Positions 48,151-57,668 of a DNA stretch of 64,000 nt are shown here, one piece after another. The stretch's first letter is position 1. Each line of letters opens with the position of its first letter. Source of the DNA: Pacificoceanicola onchidii (GTDB lineage: Bacteria > Pseudomonadota > Alphaproteobacteria > Rhodobacterales > Rhodobacteraceae). The DNA is taken from assembly GCF_004804335.1 (NCBI RefSeq), contig NZ_SRXY01000009.1, positions 154,201 to 218,200 of the forward strand, given 5' to 3'. The position numbers and the translations under genes are program-made. The notes beneath the pieces were generated by a model. That model worked only from the letters and a program-made list of their open reading frames with translations, had not been told where the DNA came from and did not search any database.

Positions 48151-50556
48151 ATGAAAACCACCACCAGAGTCGTTGTGATTGGCGGCGGCGTTGTTGGCGC
48201 GTCAGTCCTGTACCATCTGACAAAGCTTGGCTGGTCCGACGTGATGCTGGTTGAGAGGTCCGAGCTGACGTCGGGCAGCACATGGCACGCCGCGGGCGGG
48301 TTTCACACGCTCAATGGTGATACGAACATGGCCGCGCTTCAGGGCTATACAATTCGCCTATACCGAGAGTTGGAAGAGATCACAGGCATGAGCTGCGGCC
48401 TGCATCATGTAGGTGGAATTACCTTGGCAGACAATCAGGAGCGGTTTGATATGCTGCTCGCGGAACGGGCCAAGCATCGCTACATGGGGTTGGAGACGGA
48501 AATCGTCGGCCCCGAAGAGATCGCCAAACTGGCTCCGATCGTGAACCTCGATGGGATCATCGGGGCGCTTTATGATCCTCTGGACGGGCATCTTGATCCA
48601 TCGGGGACAACCCATGCCTACGCCAAGGCAGCGCGCATGGGGGGCGCGGAGATCGTCACCCATTGCCACGTGAAGGAAACCACGCAACGAACTGATGGAA
48701 CTTGGGAAATCTTCACCGACAAGGGCACGATCCACACCGAACATGTGGTCAATGCGGGTGGTCTCTGGGCGCGGGAAGTTGGGGCCATGGCGGGCGTTTA
48801 TCTGCCGCTTCACCCGATGGAGCACCAATATATCGTCACCGATGAGACGCCAGAGATTTATGAACGCGAAACAGAGCATCCGCATGTGATGGATCCTGCA
48901 GGCGAAAGCTACCTGCGGCAGGAAGGTCGTGGGCTTTGCATTGGATTCTATGAGCAACCCTGCCGGCCCTGGGCGGTGGATGGCACGCCATGGAATTTTG
49001 GCCATGAGCTCTTGCCAGACGACTTTAACAAGATCGAAGACAGTATTGAATTTGCTTACAAACGCTTCCCTGTTCTTGAACGCTCTGGCGTGAAGTCCGT
49101 GATCCATGGGCCGTTTACCTTTGCGCCGGATGGCAATCCGTTGGTTGGTCCGATCCCCGGTCTACGCGGCTATTGGAGCGCATGCGGTGTGATGGCGGGG
49201 TTCTCCCAAGGAGGCGGTGTCGGGCTGATGCTGGCGCAGTGGATGGTGCATGGCGAGTGCGAACGGGACACGGCGGCGATGGACGTGGCGCGGTTTGGCG
49301 ACTGGATCAGCCCGGGCTACACCCTGCCGAAAGTCATTGAAAACTATCAGAAACGTTTCTCTGTCAGCTATCCGAACGAAGAGCTGCCCGCCGCGCGGCC
49401 AAACCGGACCACGCCGATGTATGACATCTTTGACCGCATGGGTGCAGTGTGGGGACAGCAATACGGGCTGGAGGTGGTGAACTACTTCGCCGAAGGGGAT
49501 GAGCCACGGTATGAGACCCCGTCTTTCCGCCGCTCCAACGCCTTTGAGGCCACCGCGCGGGAGGTGAAGTCCGTGCGCGAAGCTGTTGGAATCAATGAGG
49601 TTCACAACTTCGGAAAGTACCGTGTCACTGGCTCCGGTGCGCGGGCGTGGCTGGATCGGATCATGGCCGGGCGCATCCCGAAGCCTGGGCGACTTTCGCT
49701 GACGCCGATGCTGGCGCCCTCGGGGCGGATCATCGGGGATTTCACAGTGTCCTGTCTTGATGAGCAGACCTTCCAGCTGATTGCCAGCTATGGCGCGCAA
49801 GCCTATCACATGCGGTGGTTCCTTCAACATGAAGAAGGCGGCGTAAGCATTAAGAATATAAGCGATAAACTGAACGGATTTCAGATCGCAGGGCCGAAGG
49901 CGACGGAGGTTTTGCAAGCCTGCACGCGCGATGTGGTTGATTTGAAATTCATGGATATTCGCAAGATGACCATCGGCATGACAGAGTGTCTGGTGCAACG
50001 CGTCTCTTATACCGGCGATCTGGGGTATGAGATTTACTGTGATCCGATGGCGCAGCGGCAGCTTTGGGCCACTCTGTGGAGCGCGGGGCAGCCTCTTGGG
50101 ATGAAACCTTTTGGCATGCGGGCGATGATGAGCCTGCGGCTGGACAAGTTCTTTGGCTCCTGGGGCGCGGAATTCAGCCCCGATTACACCTGCGCGGAGA
50201 CGGGCCTTGATCGGTTTATCTCATGGAAAAAGAACACGAATTTCATTGGGCGTGCGGCCGCTGAGGCGGAGCGTGACACACCCCCCGAACGAATTAATGC
50301 GGCCTTTGTTGTTGAGACCGAGGACGCGGATGTGCACGCCTATGAGCCGGTTTGGATTGACGGCGAAGTACAGGGGTTCTGCACCTCGGGCGGCTATTCT
50401 CATCACACGCAGCAATCCATCGCGCTGGCCCTGATCCCGCGGGATCGGGCGGTGCCGGGGCTTGAGGCGGAGATCGAGATCCTGGGCAAACGCTGCAAGG
50501 CGCGGTTGCTGTCTGAAGTGCCTTTTGACGCGGATGGCGCGCGGATGCGGGGTTGA
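48151..50556 (+). CDS. Dimethylglycine/sarcosine dehydrogenase-like GcvT-family flavoprotein
   Basis: 801 residues with the same layout as its divergent neighbour: FAD motif VVIGGGVVGASVLYHL, His46 in SGSTWHAAGG, then FAO_M and GcvT domains (SYTGDLGYEIYC, FGMRAMMSLRLDKFFGSWG). The N-terminal 46 residues are nearly the same as in the neighbour, but the substrate side (GEHPHVMDPAGESYLRQ-like region) and later parts differ, so the two likely handle different N-methyl amines. AAAAGGAG precedes the ATG. Confidence 0.92.
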   Translation: MKTTTRVVVIGGGVVGASVLYHLTKLGWSDVMLVERSELTSGSTWHAAGGFHTLNGDTNMAALQGYTIRLYRELEEITGMSCGLHHVGGITLADNQERFDMLLAERAKHRYMGLETEIVGPEEIAKLAPIVNLDGIIGALYDPLDGHLDPSGTTHAYAKAARMGGAEIVTHCHVKETTQRTDGTWEIFTDKGTIHTEHVVNAGGLWAREVGAMAGVYLPLHPMEHQYIVTDETPEIYERETEHPHVMDPAGESYLRQEGRGLCIGFYEQPCRPWAVDGTPWNFGHELLPDDFNKIEDSIEFAYKRFPVLERSGVKSVIHGPFTFAPDGNPLVGPIPGLRGYWSACGVMAGFSQGGGVGLMLAQWMVHGECERDTAAMDVARFGDWISPGYTLPKVIENYQKRFSVSYPNEELPAARPNRTTPMYDIFDRMGAVWGQQYGLEVVNYFAEGDEPRYETPSFRRSNAFEATAREVKSVREAVGINEVHNFGKYRVTGSGARAWLDRIMAGRIPKPGRLSLTPMLAPSGRIIGDFTVSCLDEQTFQLIASYGAQAYHMRWFLQHEEGGVSIKNISDKLNGFQIAGPKATEVLQACTRDVVDLKFMDIRKMTIGMTECLVQRVSYTGDLGYEIYCDPMAQRQLWATLWSAGQPLGMKPFGMRAMMSLRLDKFFGSWGAEFSPDYTCAETGLDRFISWKKNTNFIGRAAAEAERDTPPERINAAFVVETEDADVHAYEPVWIDGEVQGFCTSGGYSHHTQQSIALALIPRDRAVPGLEAEIEILGKRCKARLLSEVPFDADGARMRG

Positions 50557-50692
50557 AAGCAACGCTGCTGATGCAGAAAAAAATGTTGCGTGCGCGGCAT
50601 TTAGGGCAAGATCCCTGTCTTGACACAAACCTGTGGCGGATTGACACAGCTGAGGGTGACACTGCGTCAACGGGTCTGTTATAAGACCCGTC

Positions 50693-51295
50693 ATGCAAGA
50701 TATCGCCATTCTCATTCCCGCCGCCGGTGCAAGCTCGCGCATGCTCGGCAAGGACAAACTTTTGGAGCCGGTGGACGGTGTGCCACTGCTGCGGCGTCAG
50801 GCTGATCGGGCGCTGGCGACAGGCTGTCATGTGACGGTAACCGTGCCGGATCATGAGCACGCCCGCTGTGCGGCCCTTTCGGGTTTGCCGGTGCAGCTTG
50901 TGGCTGTGCCAGACGCGGGCGAAGGCATGTCGGCGTCGCTTCGGCGCGGCGTGGCGCTTTTGCCAAAGGGGCTCAAGGCGGTGATGATCCTGCCCGGCGA
51001 TATGCCGGATCTGGAGCCGGAAGATCTGATGCGGCTTGTGACCGGGTTCCGGGCCGTGCCGCATCCGATGTTGCATCAGGCAACCGCCGCCGATGGCACG
51101 CCGGGACATCCGGTGCTGTTTCCGGCGGATTGTTTTTATGCACTGACCCGGCTGACCGGGGATCAGGGCGCGCGGGATGTTCTGCGGGCAAACAAGCACC
51201 GGTTGGTGCAGGTGCCGCTGGAGGACAATCGTGCTCTGGTCGATCTGGATACGCCGGAGGCCTGGGCTTCCTGGCGGGCGGCGGCTGTGGCTTAG
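50693..51295 (+). CDS. mocA: MocA-like molybdenum cofactor nucleotidyltransferase
   Basis: 200 residues of the MobA-like NTP-transferase family. The nucleotide-binding N-terminus AAGASSRMLGKDKLLEPVDG, the later ILPGDMPDL and GHPVLFP fit CTP:molybdopterin cytidylyltransferase. That enzyme makes the cytosine-dinucleotide cofactor of xanthine-oxidase-type enzymes. None of those is adjacent, so a related sugar or alcohol phosphate nucleotidyltransferase is not excluded. A stem-loop terminator follows about 265 bases downstream. Confidence 0.82.
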   Translation: MQDIAILIPAAGASSRMLGKDKLLEPVDGVPLLRRQADRALATGCHVTVTVPDHEHARCAALSGLPVQLVAVPDAGEGMSASLRRGVALLPKGLKAVMILPGDMPDLEPEDLMRLVTGFRAVPHPMLHQATAADGTPGHPVLFPADCFYALTRLTGDQGARDVLRANKHRLVQVPLEDNRALVDLDTPEAWASWRAAAVA

Positions 51296-51646
51296 GGGTT
51301 AACGGAGCCGCACCGTCTCCCCCAAAGCGACCATTCCCATCACAAAAGGCGCGGAATCAAGGCCGCAGGCCGCCGCGCCATCATGCTGGAAGTATGTCTC
51401 TGACATGACGAGTCGTCCGTCGCACCAGAGGTGCGCCAACATGTTCTCGGCACGCCTTTGGCGTGACGGCACGGCGTTTCCCTTGGTTCAAACGTTGCCG
51501 TTGAGGTCCCGGATCAAGTCCGGGACGCGGTATGCTCAAGGCCCTCTCCAAACCGCAAAAAAACGGGGCAGATAGCTCTGCCCCGTTTTCTGTTCCGGCC
51601 CATCGAGAACCGGAACACGCTGCATATGCGGGTTCCGGCCTCCCGG
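51296..51646. other. Gene-free stretch with inverted repeats
   Basis: No convincing coding frame. It contains the 21-base inverted repeat GTCCCGGA-TCAAG-TCCGGGAC (51506-51526), a smaller hairpin CACGCCTTTGGCGTG near 51454, and at its end the bidirectional terminator at 51560-51589. The CCGGATCAAGTCCGG type of repeat recurs in many alphaproteobacterial intergenic regions and may be a dispersed palindromic element. Confidence 0.5.
51560..51589. terminator. Bidirectional terminator between mocA and the RTX gene
   Basis: A 12-bp perfect stem AAAACGGGGCAG / CTGCCCCGTTTT with loop ATAGCT. A and T tracts flank both sides, so it can end rightward transcription from mocA and leftward transcription from the RTX/Hint gene, whose stop is 58 bases away. 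Confidence 0.93.
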
Positions 51647-54600
51647 TTATTTGGTCAGAAGCTGCGCTTCGTGCTTCTTGAGCGAGCGGCGCGCGGCACC
51701 ATAGGCCTTGAGCCCTTCGGCCTGCTCCAGTTCCGGGAAGAGTTCGAAGATCTCTTCGCGCTGCGCCGCGCCGATGCCCTTGAGGGTGTAATCACCGGGC
51801 TGGAAGCTTTCGGTCCATGCGCCGTTCGAGAGGATCACTTCGTGGTTCTCGAACATCACGTGGATGTAGCTGACGCCAAGGCTTTCGACCTCATCCACCC
51901 CGTCCAGACCAGTCAGGTGCTTGGCCGCGACCAGAACTTCCCGCTCTTCGAAGTAGAGCGCGGTCTTGTCGTTGGCCACCAGAACGCGGTGGTTCGGCGA
52001 GACGAGCATGTCATGCTCCGGCAGGTTGTTCCCCAAGGCGCCCTTCTGGATCAGGATCGGCTTGAAGTGCGGCTTGCGGGCCAGATCGAAGCCCGTGAGG
52101 TCCTTGCGGCCCACCCATTTGATCTCCTGGATACCGTTGTCACGGGTGATGACACGGTCGCCGGGCTCCAGATCCTCGACAAGGCGCTCGCCCTGCGGCG
52201 TGGCAATCAGCGTGCCGGGGGTGAAGCAGGGCACCACCTCTTCGATTTCGAAGAAGTCCATGGTGCCGGTCACGTCGCCGTCGGCGTTCAGGAATTCGAC
52301 GGTACCGTCGATGCCGTTGCCGTTGCTGTCCGGCGAGGTGTCAACGATGCGCCAGTCTTCACCGCGCACGCCGGCGCCGGTCAGATCGAGAATGTCGAAG
52401 TCATCGCCTTCTGCGCCACCATCCACGGTGTCATTGATGCCAGCGGTCGGGCTGCCGACGATGATCACGTCGCGGTCTGCACCGCCCGAGATGCTGTCTT
52501 CGCCGTCGCCGCCATCGAGCGTATCCGCGCCCTGACCGCCGATCAGCGTGTCGTCGTCGCCGCCACCGTTGATGGAGTCTTCATCAATGCCGCCGTCAAG
52601 CAGGTCATTGCCAGAACCGCCAATGAGAGTGTCGTCATCGTCCCCTCCGAGGATCGTGTCGTTGCCAAGCGCGCCCATGAGACTGTCGCGGTCGTTCTCG
52701 GTGTTGACGTCCACATCGTCGGTCTGCTCCAGAGGAGCGAGGTTGGAACCGTCGATGAAGTCGTCACCCTGGCCACCGTCAATGGTGTCGGAGCCATGGC
52801 CGCCAAGCAGCGAGTCATTGCCCTGGTTGCCGGTGATCAGGTCGTCGTCGATGCCGCCGTCCACGGTGTCATCGCCCTGACCTGCGTCGATGGTGTCATC
52901 GTCGTCGCCGGTTTCAATCGAGTCGTCGCCGGTGTTGCCTTCGACATAGTCACGGCCGTCGTCCGTGTTCGGATCCGAAAGGAAGCCGAGCGTCGGGAAG
53001 AACGGATCGTCGCCCTCGTAGTTCGAGAAGGTGTCAACGCCTGCGATGATCGTGTCGTTGCCGGAGCCGCCGGTGATCGTGTCCGCACCCTGCGGGTCGA
53101 TCAGAAGGTCATCACCGCCGCCGAGACGCACGAGGTCATCGTCTATCCCTGGGTTCACTGTGTCATTGCCGTCGCCCGCAACGATGGTGTCATCGTCGTC
53201 GCCGGTGCTGATCACGTCTGCGCCGCTTGTTCCGGTCTCGTTGTCGAGATCGTCAGAGGGATCGGGGTCCTCATCAAGACCGTTGAAGGGGTCCTGATCC
53301 TGAAGCGCCGGGTCGACCGGGAAGATGTCGGTGTCGATGCGGCCGAGATCTTCGGGGGTCACGGTGACGACGATCTCGCCTGTGTCCGTGCCGCCATTGC
53401 CGTCATCCACGGTGTAGGGGATCGTGTCCTGACCCACGAAATCCGGGTCCGGCGTGTAGGTCACCGTGCCATCGGGGTTGAGCGTGGCGGTGCCGTTGGT
53501 CGGATCACCCACTTCGGTCACGGTCAGCGGATCGCCATCAGGATCGGTGTCGTTATCGGACGGATCCGGGATCACAACCGGCGTGTCTTCCGGTGTGGTG
53601 GCCGTGTCGTCTTCGGCAACCGGATCGCCGTTCGCCGGATCCACGGTCACGGTCACAGTGGCCGTATCACTGCCGCCGTTGCCGTCTTCGATGGTGTAAT
53701 CGAAGGTGTCGGTGCCGGTGAAGCCGCCATCCGGGGTGTAGGTCACGGAGCCATCGGGGTTGATGGCAACCGAGCCGTTGGTCGGATCGGTGGTCGAGGC
53801 CGTGGTCAGCGGATCGCTTTCCGGATCGCTGTCGTTGCCCTGCACATCAATGATGACCGGGAAGTCCTCGGTTGTGGTTTCGCTGTCGTCCACCGCGGTG
53901 GGCGCGGTGTTCGGATCGTCGCTCACGGTTACCGTAATGGTGCCGGTGTCGCCCAGACCGCCGGTGTCGCGCAGCTCATAGGTGAAGCTGTCGGTCCCGG
54001 TGAAACCCATGTTCGGCGTGTAGGTCACGGTGCCATCGGGGTTCAGCGTGGCGGTGCCGTTGGCGGGCGTGCCGATGGACTCGACGATCAGATCCGCAGG
54101 GGAATCTTCGGCGTCGGTGTCATTGTCGGTCGGGGTCAGGGTGACAGGCGTGTCCATCCCGGTGGTTTCGGTGTCGTCAAAGGCGACCGGGGGCGTGTTG
54201 CCGTTGTCCGGCTCCACGGTCACGGCAACTTCGCCGGTAGCCGAGTTCCCTTCCGGGTCTTCGATTGTGTAGGTGATGGTCGCCGGGCCGTTGTAGCCCA
54301 CGGGCGGCGTGTAGGTCACGGTGTTGTCCGGGTTCACCGACACGGTGCCGGTGTCCACGGTGGCGCCGGTCACGGTCAGCGCGCCGCCTTCCGGGTCGCT
54401 GTCGTTCTCAAGCACGTCAACGATGACCGCCACGTCCTCAGGTGTTGTGGCGCTGTCGTCCACGGCGATCGGCGGCAGGTTGCCATCAACGTCCACAGTG
54501 GAGAAGTGCACGTCCGAGATGGTCACGGCCTGGGCCGCCTCGGCACCGTTGCCATAGGTGATCTCGATGGTGTGCACCGGCTCGGAAATGGTGACAAGCA

Positions 54601-55120
54601 GCGAGCCGCTGGCATCAGTGAAGGTGCCTTCGGTGGTGCCGGTCGCGGTCTGGCCGGAGGTCGACACCGCCCCGGCTGGGGTCAGCGTGACAGGAACCGG
54701 GTTGCCGTCGATGTCAAAGGCATTGACGGTCACGATGTCTTCGAAGGCGCCGAGGCCGAGGTCTTCGAGATCGCCGTTCACGGCCGACATGTCGATGTCG
54801 TTGATCCGGAAGGAAACGTCCGTCACTTCGTCGGTGTAGAGATCATCGGAGGCCGTGAAGACCAGCGATGCGGAGGAGGTCGCCGGGGCACCGTCGTCAT
54901 TGGTGTCGTCGAACAGCTTCAGGAAGGAGTTCGGGCTGATGTCCTCACCGTCTTCCACGTAGCCTTCGGCGTTGAAGGTGAAGGCGGTTGCGTAAGGGTC
55001 CAGCGCGTTGAAAGTCACGCCGACCGCAACACCACCGGTATCAACCGAGGTTGTTGTCCCGTCGTCCAAGGTAGTGCCGTAAGGGCCAAAATCGCCCCAG
55101 TTCAGAAACAGATCAGCCAT
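51647..55120 (-). CDS. Secreted cadherin-like/RTX protein with Hint domain
   Basis: 1157 residues, very acidic, without a Sec signal and so probably exported by a type I system. Residues about 1-210 form a unique N-terminal domain. Four tandem-95-type beta-sandwich repeats (about 215-600) each begin [18 protein letters not shown] and contain [13 protein letters not shown] calcium-binding nonapeptides (GGSGNDTI type) follow at about 640-900. A Hint domain (about 940-1080) begins [20 protein letters not shown] with the nucleophilic Cys and contains SPNHRVLV, and then a tail of about 60 residues. The Hint part may cleave itself or cross-link to other molecules. Likely a surface or released adhesin. 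No transporter genes adjoin. Confidence 0.92.
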   Translation of the reverse strand: MADLFLNWGDFGPYGTTLDDGTTTSVDTGGVAVGVTFNALDPYATAFTFNAEGYVEDGEDISPNSFLKLFDDTNDDGAPATSSASLVFTASDDLYTDEVTDVSFRINDIDMSAVNGDLEDLGLGAFEDIVTVNAFDIDGNPVPVTLTPAGAVSTSGQTATGTTEGTFTDASGSLLVTISEPVHTIEITYGNGAEAAQAVTISDVHFSTVDVDGNLPPIAVDDSATTPEDVAVIVDVLENDSDPEGGALTVTGATVDTGTVSVNPDNTVTYTPPVGYNGPATITYTIEDPEGNSATGEVAVTVEPDNGNTPPVAFDDTETTGMDTPVTLTPTDNDTDAEDSPADLIVESIGTPANGTATLNPDGTVTYTPNMGFTGTDSFTYELRDTGGLGDTGTITVTVSDDPNTAPTAVDDSETTTEDFPVIIDVQGNDSDPESDPLTTASTTDPTNGSVAINPDGSVTYTPDGGFTGTDTFDYTIEDGNGGSDTATVTVTVDPANGDPVAEDDTATTPEDTPVVIPDPSDNDTDPDGDPLTVTEVGDPTNGTATLNPDGTVTYTPDPDFVGQDTIPYTVDDGNGGTDTGEIVVTVTPEDLGRIDTDIFPVDPALQDQDPFNGLDEDPDPSDDLDNETGTSGADVISTGDDDDTIVAGDGNDTVNPGIDDDLVRLGGGDDLLIDPQGADTITGGSGNDTIIAGVDTFSNYEGDDPFFPTLGFLSDPNTDDGRDYVEGNTGDDSIETGDDDDTIDAGQGDDTVDGGIDDDLITGNQGNDSLLGGHGSDTIDGGQGDDFIDGSNLAPLEQTDDVDVNTENDRDSLMGALGNDTILGGDDDDTLIGGSGNDLLDGGIDEDSINGGGDDDTLIGGQGADTLDGGDGEDSISGGADRDVIIVGSPTAGINDTVDGGAEGDDFDILDLTGAGVRGEDWRIVDTSPDSNGNGIDGTVEFLNADGDVTGTMDFFEIEEVVPCFTPGTLIATPQGERLVEDLEPGDRVITRDNGIQEIKWVGRKDLTGFDLARKPHFKPILIQKGALGNNLPEHDMLVSPNHRVLVANDKTALYFEEREVLVAAKHLTGLDGVDEVESLGVSYIHVMFENHEVILSNGAWTESFQPGDYTLKGIGAAQREEIFELFPELEQAEGLKAYGAARRSLKKHEAQLLTK

Positions 55121-55501
55121 GTTTCGACCCTCAATCCTTTCCCGGGGAGAACCCGGTTTGCAGCAGCGGTGACAATGCGCACCGCACTGCCCGTTTCCTC
55201 GTTATCCCGTTGGGCCAGCGATTTGTTGCGAAGTGGTCGGCGTCATAAACATTCCACGCCCCCGGCACGGAACACACATCACCATAGCAGCACGAGCGGA
55301 TTCTCCGCCCTCGCGTCACCTCGCATTCATCCCGAATGCTCAACAGTTCAGCGGCCGCCCCCGTGGCCAACAGACATCACCCCCCAGTGGGCTTGCGTTA
55401 ATTAATACGCTCTCAAACATGTCCCACAAAGGACAAATTTGGCCGTCGCTTCCCCGTTGCCTCAACGAAAGGCAGGATTTTGCCCGAATCCAAAGCAATT
55501 T

Positions 55502-55516
55502 TTAACAAATTTTTAA
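55502..55516. promoter_or_regulatory. Possible CtrA box far upstream of the RTX gene
   Basis: TTAACAAATTTTTAA fits TTAA-N7-TTAA exactly. It lies in an A/T-rich stretch 380 bases upstream of the RTX/Hint start, so chance occurrence is more likely here than at cckA. Confidence 0.35.
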
Positions 55517-55551
55517 CGGTATTGTTTCCGAACAGACCGGTGGTTTTTTAC

Positions 55552-55569
55552 AAGATTTGATCGAATCTT
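55552..55569. promoter_or_regulatory. 18-bp near-perfect dyad
   Basis: AAGATTTGATCGAATCTT is symmetrical except for one base pair (T58/G63). It is of the size of a dimeric regulator site. No adjacent regulator gene is present to assign it. Confidence 0.35.
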
Positions 55570-55924
55570 TGGAGAAATCCCGCATTCCGCACGCTTTCGG
55601 GCTGCGCTGTCAAACGGACTGTTTACGTTTCAAGAACAATCGACAAGCTCTGCCGCGGTTTCCCGGATTGCCGTATTTCCCCGCGAAATGTGGCACGGCC
55701 TGCGGCAATTGACGAACCAATAAGCAACCGTGGGTTGGATTGTTTACGTGGCGATAATCAATGTCGCCGCGAATCGCCGAATCGAAAATCGCAGGCGCCG
55801 CGTTTCAGCCATATTTTGCGGAGCCTCGACAAAAAACATGTCAAAGCAGAGTTGCGACAAGCGAAAAACAAACAGGAATTGAAGGGGAATTCAGCGGGAG
55901 ATCACGCAGGTCTTGCTGCGAGAC

Positions 55925-56014
55925 TGGTACCCAAGGCCGGACTCGAACCGGCACGTCCGTTAGGACGGGGGATTTTGAATCCAGCCGACTCTCCGCAAGA
56001 TCAGCACCTTGGCC
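55925..56014 (-). tRNA. tRNA-Leu (CAA)-like gene with degenerate stems
   Basis: Read on the minus strand it has a perfect T arm (GCCGG-TTCGAGT-CCGGC), an encoded CCA, a class II variable arm (CGTCC-TAAC-GGACG), a 5-bp D stem (GCTGA/TCGGC) and the anticodon loop TTCAAAA giving CAA. Faults: one mismatch (G-G) in the acceptor stem GGCCAAG/CTTGGGT, and only three pairs in the anticodon stem, where CTGGA faces TCCCC instead of TCCAG. It lies at the start of the phage gene block. It may be a phage-encoded tRNA, or a host tRNA altered by integration. Confidence 0.62.
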
Positions 56015-56082
56015 TGATCGACGCCCCCAGACAAAACAAAAACGAAACGTGAATGGGTGAGCCGCCCGAAAGGAGGGGTCGC

Positions 56083-56454
56083 ATGCCTCGCAACATGTCA
56101 TTTGCGCTGACGCTCAACCAAGTGCGCAACCGTGAAAAGGACGTGACCCGCCGGTTCGGATGGTGGTTCCTGAAACCAGGCGATGTGGTCAATGCCGTCG
56201 AAAAGGGCATGGGCCTGAAGCCCGGTGAGAAGATCAAGCGCATCTGCCAAATCGAAATTGTCAGCATCCGCGCTGAGCCACTGAACGTGATCACCCACGA
56301 AGACTGCGCGCGCGAAGGCTTCCCCGATTTCCGCCCGGCCGATTTCGTCGCGATGCTGACCAGTCACTATGGGTGCCCAGACGACAAGCAAGTGAACCGG
56401 ATCGAGTTCCGCTACCTCGACACTCCCACTCAGCAGAAAGGACAACAAACATGA
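56083..56454 (+). CDS. ASCH-like phage protein
   Basis: 123 residues from the ATG at 56083, preceded by the strong site AAAGGAGG; the earlier in-frame ATG at 56053 has none. The start SFALTLNQVRNREKDVTRRFGWWFLKPGDVV resembles the ASCH fold, which binds RNA or modified nucleotides and is common in phage accessory regions. It overlaps the DHH gene by ATGA, so the two are translationally coupled. Exact role unknown. Confidence 0.75.
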   Translation: MPRNMSFALTLNQVRNREKDVTRRFGWWFLKPGDVVNAVEKGMGLKPGEKIKRICQIEIVSIRAEPLNVITHEDCAREGFPDFRPADFVAMLTSHYGCPDDKQVNRIEFRYLDTPTQQKGQQT

Positions 56455-57299
56455 AACCCGACATTTGTATCTACCACGCCAACTGCGACGACGGATTTGC
56501 TGCGGCCTACGCAGTGTGGAAACGGTTTGGAGATGGAGTGAAGTTCATCCCTTGCCAGTACGGCGACGAAGCGCCGGACGTGACCGGTAAAGACGTCCTG
56601 ATGGTCGATTTCTCGTTCAAGAAAGACGTTCTGAACGAAATGGCGAACAAGGCCGCGCGCATCATCGTTCTGGATCACCACAAGACCGCCGAGGCTGAGC
56701 TGGCCGGCTTTCTGAATCTGGAGCGTTTCGACGGGCCGCTGGAGGCGTGGCATGCGGATCGCATGATCGAAGGCGTCGGCGTCCACTTCGATATGGAGAA
56801 ATCCGGGTGCCGTCTTGCATGGGAGTACTGCTTTGGCCGCGAACCCATGCCGGAATGGATGGAACACGTTGAGGACCGGGATCTGTGGCGGTTCAACATT
56901 CGTGGTACAAAGGAAGTCTGCATCGCCATCCGGTCGTTACCCAGGGACTTCGAGCTCTGGGACATGTTCACGACAGAACGCCTTGCAAACGATGGTGTGG
57001 CCATCCGGCGCTATGTGGACATGATCGTGAGCAACATCTGCGACACCGCCTTCATCGAGGAAATCGACGGCCACGCGGTTCCTGTAGCGGCTTGCTCCTA
57101 CGACTTCGTTTCCGAAACGGCGCACGAGCTGCTCAATCGCAACCCGACAGCCCCATTCGCGGCCTGCATTGTCCGATCCTATGACGGCGTGACGTACTCT
57201 TTGCGCTCGATGGATGACCGCATGGACGTTTCAGAAATCGCAGAGGCGAATGGTGGTGGCGGACATCGGAACGCTGCTGGCTTCCGTGTCGCAGCCTAA
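56451..57299 (+). CDS. DHH-family phosphoesterase
   Basis: 282 residues from the ATG at 56451. The N-terminal DHH motifs are YHANCDDGFAAAYA, DFSFKK and VLDHHKTAEAEL. The C-terminal DHHA1-like part ends in GGGGHRNAAGFRV. Members cleave oligoribonucleotides, pAp or cyclic dinucleotides using Mn. Coupling to the ASCH-like gene suggests a joint nucleotide or RNA-related function, possibly against host signalling nucleotides; that is inference. Confidence 0.88.
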   Translation: MKPDICIYHANCDDGFAAAYAVWKRFGDGVKFIPCQYGDEAPDVTGKDVLMVDFSFKKDVLNEMANKAARIIVLDHHKTAEAELAGFLNLERFDGPLEAWHADRMIEGVGVHFDMEKSGCRLAWEYCFGREPMPEWMEHVEDRDLWRFNIRGTKEVCIAIRSLPRDFELWDMFTTERLANDGVAIRRYVDMIVSNICDTAFIEEIDGHAVPVAACSYDFVSETAHELLNRNPTAPFAACIVRSYDGVTYSLRSMDDRMDVSEIAEANGGGGHRNAAGFRVAA

Positions 57300-57324
57300 A
57301 ACCAACAACAGATAGGAGACGGAT

Positions 57325-57540
57325 ATGGCGACCTACATAGCGAACAACGCGTCGCGGGACACCGTGACGGTCACACTGTCAAAAGCGGAGGCTGAAGCGC
57401 TTCTGACCTCAGCCAGCCTCGGAGAAGATGCTTTCGAAGCAACTGCAAACGGCATGACACGGGCTGCGTATAGTCGCGCGAGCGACGCTCTATACGCCGC
57501 GACAAACACCAGCGCTCGCCGCGCCGGCTTCTTTGACTAG
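57325..57540 (+). CDS. Small phage protein of unknown function
   Basis: 71 residues (MATYIANNASRDTVTVTLS...), preceded by ATAGGAGA. Rich in Ala, Thr and Ser with a helical middle (KAEAEALLTSASLGEDAF). I do not recognise it. It follows the DHH gene by 25 bases in the rightward operon. Confidence 0.65.
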   Translation: MATYIANNASRDTVTVTLSKAEAEALLTSASLGEDAFEATANGMTRAAYSRASDALYAATNTSARRAGFFD

Positions 57541-57668
57541 TTCACTTAGCGCCGGAGCTTCCGATGCCATGCGGACACCCCGAATGCGCAGGCTTTTGCC
57601 CGATCTGCACAGCCGAAACGGATGATCTCGGGCCACCCTCAAACTCAACGCTCAGAAAGGACATACCC

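Larger units (their letters stand above)
55121..55924. other. 800-base gene-free region before the prophage
   Basis: No credible coding frame is visible on either strand. Composition is A/T-richer than the surroundings, with long T and A tracts near 55500-55570. It must hold the promoter of the RTX/Hint gene (start 55120) and carries the TTAA-N7-TTAA motif and the dyad listed separately, plus TTAATTAATA near 55398. Confidence 0.6.

Noticed and set aside
52500..53250. A CRISPR-like series of short repeats
   Set aside because: The repeats are codon-phased encodings of calcium-binding RTX nonapeptides with variable bases; there are no constant-length spacers and no cas genes.
55131..55370. A 79-residue minus-strand frame just upstream of the RTX gene
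   Set aside because: No ribosome site, odd composition (RRIRSCCYGDVC) and no family pattern; more likely promoter-region sequence.
51626..55405. A plus-strand open frame of 1259 codons
   Set aside because: It is antisense to the RTX/Hint gene. The minus-strand frame has clear RTX, cadherin-like and Hint motifs; repetitive GC-rich coding sequence often leaves the opposite strand open.
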